Origin: Pseudanabaena biceps
GTDB lineage: Bacteria; Cyanobacteriota; Cyanobacteriia; Pseudanabaenales; Pseudanabaenaceae
Length of the DNA stretch: 64,000 nt
Assembly: GCA_013361095.1 (NCBI GenBank)
Contig: JAATWA010000001.1
Location: 3,131,001-3,195,000, forward strand
Reading direction: 5' to 3'
The translations under genes were made by a program, and so were the position numbers. Positions within the stretch are counted from its first letter, which is position 1, and every line of letters starts with the position of its first letter. This document shows positions 58,741 to 64,000 of this stretch, piece by piece. The notes beneath the pieces were generated by a model, which did not search any database, was not told the DNA's origin, and worked only from the letters and a program-made list of their open reading frames with translations.

Positions 58741-60462
58741 TTAATTACCAGGAGTAGGCTTGAGGGTAAACAAGAAATCTAAGCGAGTAGTTTTAGAATC
58801 AACATTGGTTGAAGTTACCGCAATACCATTAATTGCATCTAGCACTGACCGAATATCTGTAAAAGTTTGATTGGATTTGACTTCGGGTGGTAATAGACGA
58901 TCGGCTAGAGAAAGCGCGGTGATCATATTTAGATAGAAATAGCCGCCGTTGGACTTGGGAATATCAGTGGTGAAGATTTTAAAGGAACTACTATCATTTA
59001 GGGTCAGAGCGGGTTTAGGTACAAAAGCATCCGCGAGATCACCCATTGACCAAAACACAAAATTATTATCTAAATTCCCTCTCACTGCCACATTGGTATT
59101 GCCGATCGCCCAAGTAGTGACGGATTTATCGCCCATCTGTTTGGGTTTAAGATCAACTCCCTTAGGTAATAGTCCGCCAGAGTTGGATTGAGCGGCTTTA
59201 TCGATTTTGGCGAGAGCCGTTTCCGCAGTATTCGGGTCATTAGTCTGTGCAATCGCCACAAAACCAAAACCGGGATTTGCCAAGATACCTTTGTTATTGG
59301 GAACTGCCGCGATCGCAAATTCCCCATTCATCCATTTAAGTAATTCTTGATCTAGATCGAGCTTAGTACTATCTTTAACTGCCTTCCGAATCTGCTCAAT
59401 TAGTTGTGCGGAAGTTGAATTTCCCTTGGCTTGGGCAACCAATGACTGCCAAGATTGATAAAGATTTACCCCTGAAACTAATAGGAAAGTTTCCTGTGGC
59501 AAGAGGCTCAAAACCTTGGCTTCGCTATTAATTAGCGGATTGGCATTGTCATTTTTGAGATAGGTATTTAGCTCAAATCTTAAACCTTCTTTTTGAGTGC
59601 CACCCGTCAAGGTCATCGCATCTAGTTCTCGCCGTGATTGCGCGATCGCTGCTTCATTGAGATTGAGATTAGCTTGAGAGCCAATAAACTCTAAGGCAAC
59701 ATCACCATCAAGATAGACCTGTACCAATGGTTCCACAATTTTGGTATTAGCATTCGCTCCGTAGACCTTAGCAAAAACTGGCTTTTTAGCTAGAGAGAGA
59801 TTGTTGCCTTTGTAAGTGTCGATCGCCCGTTGGATCACAGCCGTACTCGTACCGATCGCTACATACTGACCATCGATATCGGCTGTCACCACACTGTTGT
59901 TAGGATCGCGAGTTGGTGACTCATAGTAAGTAATGTCTTTGTACTGCTTCGATGTAAACCTTGCACCTTGCTGGGTGAGAGCCTCGCGATATTTGCTCAA
60001 AAAAGCATCGGACTTAGCGCGATCGCGTGTCGGTGCAACCAATAGGGTTGCCGCAGGTGCTTGAGGCTGAGATGGATTTGCGACCAACGCTGTCATGATA
60101 TACCCACCCTCCAACCAAGGTTGCACATCCCGACTATATTCAGTTTTACTCTGGGATAGTAACGAATTTAATGGTGATTTACTAATTGCATCGCCAATCA
60201 GCTTTTGAGAAGCAGGTGTACCAAATTGAGCTAATTTTTGCCAAGGCTCAGATTTGCTATTAAAAGCCATGACCACCTGTGCTTCTTGAGGAATGGCGGC
60301 GGCGGCTCCCAAAATCCCTCTAGTAGCTTGCGATCGCTGTGCAAAGTAGAAGTATGTACTGCCTACGCCTGTGGCGATTACGGCTGCCCCAATGCCGATA
60401 TACATCAGCATTGCTGATTGTCGCTGTTTCACAGACTTGTTAGTTTTTGATGACTTCGACAT
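58741..60462 (-). CDS. DUF3352 domain-containing protein
   Basis: 573 residues. One N-terminal anchor near residues 18-41 (MLMYIGIGAAVIATGVGSTY) and a large extracytoplasmic part with IPQEAQVVMAFNSKSEPWQK and the repeat-like blocks typical of DUF3352. Found widely in cyanobacteria; function unknown. It stands alone with a hairpin at its 3' end. Confidence 0.85.
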   Translation of the reverse strand: MSKSSKTNKSVKQRQSAMLMYIGIGAAVIATGVGSTYFYFAQRSQATRGILGAAAAIPQEAQVVMAFNSKSEPWQKLAQFGTPASQKLIGDAISKSPLNSLLSQSKTEYSRDVQPWLEGGYIMTALVANPSQPQAPAATLLVAPTRDRAKSDAFLSKYREALTQQGARFTSKQYKDITYYESPTRDPNNSVVTADIDGQYVAIGTSTAVIQRAIDTYKGNNLSLAKKPVFAKVYGANANTKIVEPLVQVYLDGDVALEFIGSQANLNLNEAAIAQSRRELDAMTLTGGTQKEGLRFELNTYLKNDNANPLINSEAKVLSLLPQETFLLVSGVNLYQSWQSLVAQAKGNSTSAQLIEQIRKAVKDSTKLDLDQELLKWMNGEFAIAAVPNNKGILANPGFGFVAIAQTNDPNTAETALAKIDKAAQSNSGGLLPKGVDLKPKQMGDKSVTTWAIGNTNVAVRGNLDNNFVFWSMGDLADAFVPKPALTLNDSSSFKIFTTDIPKSNGGYFYLNMITALSLADRLLPPEVKSNQTFTDIRSVLDAINGIAVTSTNVDSKTTRLDFLFTLKPTPGN

Positions 60463-60577
60463 GGGTATGGAATAAACCTAAAATTTGCAAGATGTTGAGC
60501 GTCAAGCTTTCATCAACATACTACAAAATTGGCTGCTCATTGCTGCTAAGCGCAATTAAATATATGGCTATAGACAC

Positions 60578-60634
60578 ATAAGTCCCAGAAGCGAGTTGCG
60601 GTGCGAAGCACCGCAACTCGCTTCTGGGACTTAT
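60578..60634. repeat. Hairpin ATAAGTCCCAGAAGCGAG, GAA loop
   Basis: Perfect 27-base arms ending TTGCGGTGC. The remaining gap 60635-60782 has no feature I can support and must carry the promoter of the PatA-like gene. Confidence 0.9.
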
Positions 60635-60782
60635 ATCCTGAGCAAAACTTGCAGTGCTATTTACCAAAAAGTACTGAATAGTCGAAACAAGTGGCGATGG
60701 ATATAGTTTCAAGACAACTTTATTGATACGCTAATGCATAGCCAAAAGGTAAAGCTCCATTTGTAAAACGCACAGATAAAGT

Positions 60783-62036
60783 ATGGACACAGATAATCTA
60801 GCCGTTTACAGCCTCATCGAACAACTAAGAGGGTATGGACGCAAACAGTTTACGGGCAAATTAGAGCTGTATAGTTCCAAAAACTATAAATGGAATATTT
60901 ACTATTGTCATGGTCGTTTGGTATGGGCTTCGGGGGGCGGACACAATCATCGACGCTGGCGTAGATTGATGGCAGTACATAAAGTTCAAGTTGATTTTAG
61001 CAAAATATCATTTCGTAGCACTAAAGAAATGAAGCTATGGGATTATCAAGTGTTAGTTATTTTCATGAGAAGGCTACTCCTGACGCGAGAACAAATAACT
61101 CCAATTATTGAAACTTTCATTCAAGAGGTCTTATTTGACATTATCCAATGCGCGGCTAATGAGATGATTAATTCTTATTGTGATCTTGAAGATGAAGTTA
61201 CTCCTGTAATTGCTTTGATTCATGCCGAATCTGCAATAGATCGAGCTTATCAAGAATGGCTATTATGGCGCAAGGTGGGAGTTGCTGATTTTTCGCCCAA
61301 TCTATCGCCTTGGATTAAGCGCCCAACACAACTTAAAGAAGAAGCTTCGGAACTTACCCATAAAACTCTAATTACAATTCTTGATGGTCGGCGATCGCTA
61401 AGGGAGTTATCCGCATGGCTAAAGAAAGACTTACTAACCCTTACGCAGTCATTAATGGCTTATTATTATCGCGGAATGGTGGGCTTAGCAGAAGTTCCCG
61501 ATATAGAATCCCCTGTAGCGGAAATATTTCGAGAAGAAATTAATAGAACACAAATAGAGGAGCTAGTAGATAAGACTCTAGATCAGCAAAGACTAATGCT
61601 TCCTTCTCTTCCTTTGGTAGCTTGTGTTGATGATAGTAAGCAAGTATGTACAACAATCGAACAGATTGTGACCGATTTTGGGTTTGGTTTTTTGGGAATC
61701 CATGAATCAATTAGAGTCTTACCATTGCTAATAGAACATAAACCAGAGGTAATTATTTTAGATCTAGTAATGCCGATAGTTGGTGGCTATGAGCTTTGCA
61801 CCCAAATTCGCCGCATTCCAGATTTCAAAGCTACGCCAATTTTGATATTGACTAGCAATGACACTTTAGTCGATCGCATTAGAGCTAAGTTTGTGGGTGC
61901 AACGGCTTTTGTATCGAAGACCGCAGGCAACGATAAGATTGGGAAACAGATTCAAAAGCATCTAAGCATGGATGCTATTTCTTTTGAAAATACAACTATA
62001 GATACGTCAGATACGTCGTCAGAGTCAAATCCATAA
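60783..62036 (+). CDS. PatA/PixG-type response regulator
   Basis: 417 residues. N-terminal PATAN-type region (about 1-250; LRGYGRKQFTGKLELYSSKN) and a C-terminal receiver domain: acidic pocket VACVDDSKQV, phospho-accepting Asp in IILDLVMPIVGGYELC, Thr/Ser in ILTSND and Lys in FVSKTAG. PatA-type regulators act in phototaxis and pilus motility (PixG/PilG) or heterocyst patterning. Usually they head a CheY-CheW-MCP-CheA operon; here the gene is alone. Confidence 0.88.
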   Translation: MDTDNLAVYSLIEQLRGYGRKQFTGKLELYSSKNYKWNIYYCHGRLVWASGGGHNHRRWRRLMAVHKVQVDFSKISFRSTKEMKLWDYQVLVIFMRRLLLTREQITPIIETFIQEVLFDIIQCAANEMINSYCDLEDEVTPVIALIHAESAIDRAYQEWLLWRKVGVADFSPNLSPWIKRPTQLKEEASELTHKTLITILDGRRSLRELSAWLKKDLLTLTQSLMAYYYRGMVGLAEVPDIESPVAEIFREEINRTQIEELVDKTLDQQRLMLPSLPLVACVDDSKQVCTTIEQIVTDFGFGFLGIHESIRVLPLLIEHKPEVIILDLVMPIVGGYELCTQIRRIPDFKATPILILTSNDTLVDRIRAKFVGATAFVSKTAGNDKIGKQIQKHLSMDAISFENTTIDTSDTSSESNP

Positions 62037-62082
62037 AGCCTTGACATTAAAAGTGTATAGCGATCGCTAAGTGTAAGGACAT

Positions 62083-62240
62083 AAAACCCAATAATTGGCT
62101 AGCGGCTAGCCGCCAGCCAATTACAGCGCCTTGCGCTAACTTAAACCACAGAGAAATTCGTGAAAGCGCCGCGAAGCGGCGCTTTCACGAATTTCTCTGT
62201 ACTACTTAAAGCCTCAATAGGCTGTATTGGGCTTTGATTT
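62083..62240. repeat. Family A palindrome split by an F element
   Basis: Left arm CCCAATAATTGGC from 62087, GC-rich centre at about 62097-62115, right arm GCCAAT up to 62121. After removing the F element and one TA, the right arm resumes TTGGG at 62227 and restores the complement of the left arm. Confidence 0.8.
62122..62226 (+). mobile_element. Family F element, copy 2 (105 bp)
   Basis: Starts TACAGCGCCTTGCGCTAACT and ends AATAGGCTGTA, with TA at both junctions. Hairpin 62149-62199, 24-base arms, GAA loop, perfect. Near-identical to copy 1 at 29197. Confidence 0.88.
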
Positions 62241-62257
62241 GTTCTCAAACAAATCTT

Positions 62258-62336
62258 TGCGATCAAACTCGAACCAAGAATTTTTTAAAAGTGTTGCAAA
62301 GCAACACTTTTAAAAAATTCTTGTGGTTCCTTTATG
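62258..62336 (+). mobile_element. Family B element, partial
   Basis: Hairpin 62276-62322 has perfect 22-base arms (AAGAATTTTTTAAAAGTG) and an AAA loop, flanked by GAACC and GTGGTTC. Outer ends are not recognisable. Confidence 0.78.
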
Positions 62337-62340
62337 GCTA

Positions 62341-62381
62341 GAGAATCGAGGGACGGCGCTTTACACTATCCCTCGATTCTC
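62341..62381. repeat. Hairpin GAGAATCGAGGGA with eroded core
   Basis: Thirteen-base perfect arms. The 15-base centre CGGCGCTTTACACTA is a decayed GGCGC-TTT-GCGCC core. Confidence 0.8.
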
Positions 62382-62410
62382 AAGTTGTTGTAACAAAAAA
62401 CCACGGCAGG

Positions 62411-62455
62411 ATACTTTAACCTCTTGAGGAGGTTAAAGTATAAGTAGATACTTAT
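62411..62455 (+). promoter_or_regulatory. Leader hairpins upstream of the DAHP synthase
   Basis: Hairpin ATACTTTAACCTC/GAGGTTAAAGTAT (62411-62441) contains AGGAGG in its 3' arm, followed by ATAAGTA/TACTTAT (62440-62455). They share bases, so the two stems could compete. They lie just before GGAG and the GTG start. Confidence 0.45.
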
Positions 62456-62471
62456 ACGGAGTTATAACGGC

Positions 62472-63605
62472 GTGTCCCCAACTGAAGTCGCAAATATTTC
62501 TAGTCAAGGAATATCAGCATTAGATGACAACTCAGATCAAAATTTAGACCAACTCAAGACTAGTGATTTGCACGTAGTCGAGACCTGTCCATTGCTAGCT
62601 CCAGTGGAGGTCAAAGCCCAGTTACCCATTACTCCAGCGATCGCCAAGGTGGTTTCCCAGTCAAGGGACAGAATTCGCAATATTTTAAAAGGTAGCGATC
62701 GCCGCTTGTTAGTAGTGGTTGGTCCCTGCTCGATTCATGATGTCAAGGCTGCTCGTGAATATGCCGAAAAATTAGCCAAATTTCGCGATCAAGTCAGTGA
62801 TGCTCTCGAAATTGTGATGCGGGTTTATTTCGAGAAACCCCGCACTACGATCGGTTGGAAAGGTTTAATTAACGACCCACATCTCAACGGAACGTTTGAT
62901 ATTAATTACGGTATCTGCATGGCGCGGGAATTATTACTAGATGTCGCAAAATTGGGCTTGCCCAGTGCCACTGAGTTACTTGATCCCATTGTGCCGCAAT
63001 ATCTGGCTGATTTGATCTCATGGACTGCGATCGGGGCTAGAACTACTGAGAGCCAAACTCATCGTGAAATGTCTTCTGGTCTATCAATGCCCGTCGGTTT
63101 CAAAAACGGCACAGATGGCGGCATTGATGTGGCGATTAACGCAATGCTCTCAGCACGTCAGCCTCATCGTTTTCTCGGTGTGAACAATGATGGCTTAGCT
63201 AGTATCATTACTACTTCGGGAAATCCTGATGGTCATATCGTTTTGCGTGGCGGTAAGCAAGGTACTAACTATGACAAGGTTCATGTTGAGGCGATCGCAA
63301 ATCGTCTAAGCGATCGCAATTTACTGCCTTACATGATGGTTGATTGTAGCCACGATAATAGCGGTCAAGATTACAAAAATCAGCCAATTGTTTTGCAAGA
63401 TATTGCTGAGCAAGTGCGAAGTGGTTCAGAAAATATTGTCGGCATCATGCTTGAAAGTCATCTTAATCGTGGTAAGCAACCTTTTCCAAAGGATTTAAAT
63501 AAATTGGAATATGGCAAGAGTATTACGGACGGCTGTATTAATTTCGAGCAAACTGTTGAAACTTTAACGGATCTTGCTAATGCCGTTAGATCAGGTCGTT
63601 TCTAG
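62472..63605 (+). CDS. aroG: DAHP synthase, class I-alpha
   Basis: 3-deoxy-7-phosphoheptulonate synthase of the AroF/G/H type, 377 residues. Motifs VVVGPCSIHD, MRVYFEKPRTTIGWKGLIND, GARTTESQTHREM and VDCSHDNS are intact. The N-terminus has about 30 extra residues compared with E. coli AroG. The start is GTG with GGAG eleven bases upstream. This subfamily is feedback-inhibited by aromatic amino acids in enterics; its N-terminal effector site cannot be judged here. Confidence 0.95.
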   Translation: MSPTEVANISSQGISALDDNSDQNLDQLKTSDLHVVETCPLLAPVEVKAQLPITPAIAKVVSQSRDRIRNILKGSDRRLLVVVGPCSIHDVKAAREYAEKLAKFRDQVSDALEIVMRVYFEKPRTTIGWKGLINDPHLNGTFDINYGICMARELLLDVAKLGLPSATELLDPIVPQYLADLISWTAIGARTTESQTHREMSSGLSMPVGFKNGTDGGIDVAINAMLSARQPHRFLGVNNDGLASIITTSGNPDGHIVLRGGKQGTNYDKVHVEAIANRLSDRNLLPYMMVDCSHDNSGQDYKNQPIVLQDIAEQVRSGSENIVGIMLESHLNRGKQPFPKDLNKLEYGKSITDGCINFEQTVETLTDLANAVRSGRF

Positions 63606-63660
63606 CCATTAAAAAAGAGAGAGGCGGCGCGAAGCGCCGCCTCTCTCTTTTTAATGGCTA
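63603..63660. repeat. Hairpin TAGCCATTAAAAAAGAGAG, GAA loop
   Basis: 28/27-base arms (one bulged A). It begins with the TAG stop of the DAHP synthase and ends in the first bases of the next hairpin. Confidence 0.88.
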
Positions 63661-63688
63661 GTGGCGGCGCGAAGCGCTGCCACTAGCC
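63656..63688. repeat. Hairpin GGCTAGTGGCGGCGC, GAA loop
   Basis: Fifteen-base arms with one wobble pair, sharing GGCTA with the previous hairpin. Confidence 0.85.
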
Positions 63689-63702
63689 TGCGGGCTTTTT
63701 TT
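63684..63702 (+). terminator. Short stem with T-tract after the DAHP synthase
   Basis: AGCC/GGGCT stem with a TGC loop followed by seven T, overlapping the last repeat arm. Confidence 0.6.
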
Positions 63703-64000
63703 AAACACTTAATTGATATTTAACTTGCGCTAAATGATAGAGAGGTCGCCATACCAAGCGATTTGTCGTTACTACTAATAAAGACATCACAATAGTAGAA
63801 GCCAATAAAAGCGGAAAATCTCCCGCATCAGAGGCTTGAGTAATCGTCGAGCCAAGCCCTGTCGCAGTTAATACCTTACCCTGAAATTTTACATATTCCC
63901 CCGCAATACTGGCATTCCATGCGCCACCCACCGCCGTAATAATTCCCGTTACTAAGTAAGGAAAAATCCCGGGTAAAATCAACGTCTGCCAACGTTGCCA
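63701..64000 (-). CDS. ABC transporter permease (NitT/TauT-type), C-terminal part
   Basis: The last 99 residues of a membrane permease; the 5' end lies beyond the window. The frame is open to base 64000 (WQRWQTLILPGIFPYLVTGI). GGAWNASIAGEYVKFQGKVL matches the EAA-type loop region of NitT/TauT and related permeases, followed by a final helix (LLASTIVMSLLVVTTNRLVW) and RPLYHLAQVKYQLSV. Substrate unknown. Confidence 0.8.
   Translation of the reverse strand, partial: WQRWQTLILPGIFPYLVTGIITAVGGAWNASIAGEYVKFQGKVLTATGLGSTITQASDAGDFPLLLASTIVMSLLVVTTNRLVWRPLYHLAQVKYQLSV

Overview
This 64 kb window is chromosomal DNA of a cyanobacterium. The cyanobacterial HIP1 octamer GCGATCGC occurs throughout, and several genes are typical of the phylum: pipX, desA, a Ycf36 homologue, DUF2839, DUF3386 and DUF3352 proteins, a half-size UPF0016 pair and a PatA/PixG-like response regulator. 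The gene content and the dense hairpin repeats would fit a Pseudanabaena-like filamentous lineage, but that placement is an impression, not shown by the sequence.

Layout. 0-9.5 kb: end of a type I-beta DAHP synthase, a peptide-ABC permease, a large membrane-anchored unknown, rsgA/tusA-like, dnaJ, a ferredoxin, a LOG-family protein and Ycf36. 9.6-30.7 kb: desA with a coupled small ORF, pipX-ispE, an HlyD adaptor, a CBS/CorC protein, tRNA-Cys, an M23 peptidase, birA, a HerA-like ATPase, a TpsB pore, DUF2839-ispD, a GDP-mannose dehydratase, two half-size Mn exporters, a peptidoglycan-binding protein behind a structured leader, SUI1, tsf, bolA and an HD-like protein. 31.6-48.4 kb: an active/inactive M16 peptidase pair, a peptide-binding lipoprotein, a VOC protein, an aldolase-dehydrogenase fusion, a DUF1906 protein, ridA, clpB, a P-type ATPase with P2C signatures and a formamidase. 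48.5-54 kb: an accessory island with an IS1-family element, toxin-antitoxin genes (intact and decayed) and a two-gene NACHT ATPase module. 54-64 kb: an SDR, lptC, DUF3386, DUF3352, a PatA-like regulator, a type I-alpha DAHP synthase and the end of an ABC permease.

The dominant feature is a set of roughly 65 hairpin repeats lying between almost all core genes. Most are near-perfect palindromes with 11-32 base arms and a three-base loop (AAA/TTT, GAA/TTC or GGA). I sort them into families by their flanks. A: solitary hairpins with AACCCAA ends and a GGCGGCGC-type core. B: about 100 bp, TACAGC ends, AAGAATTTTT stem. C: about 130 bp, two hairpins inside ATTCTCATTAT ends. D: 95 bp, TACTCCCTTCCC ends. 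E: 107 bp, TAAGTA ends. F: 105 bp, TACAGC ends. G: TGAATAATTA ends. Three copies are visibly inserted into other copies at a TA dinucleotide that is duplicated, so families D and F behave like miniature transposable elements with TA targets. Within a family the flanks stay constant while stem sequence or loop orientation changes symmetrically in both arms.

The accessory island (48.5-55.2 kb) has no such hairpins, which suggests later acquisition or different upkeep. It holds an intact ParE/RelE-like pair, an antitoxin beside an internally deleted PIN toxin, a frameshifted MazF/PemK-like toxin, a PIN fragment, and a small protein plus NACHT-membrane protein that share an N-terminal motif. This last pair is the best candidate for a new defence-like system here.
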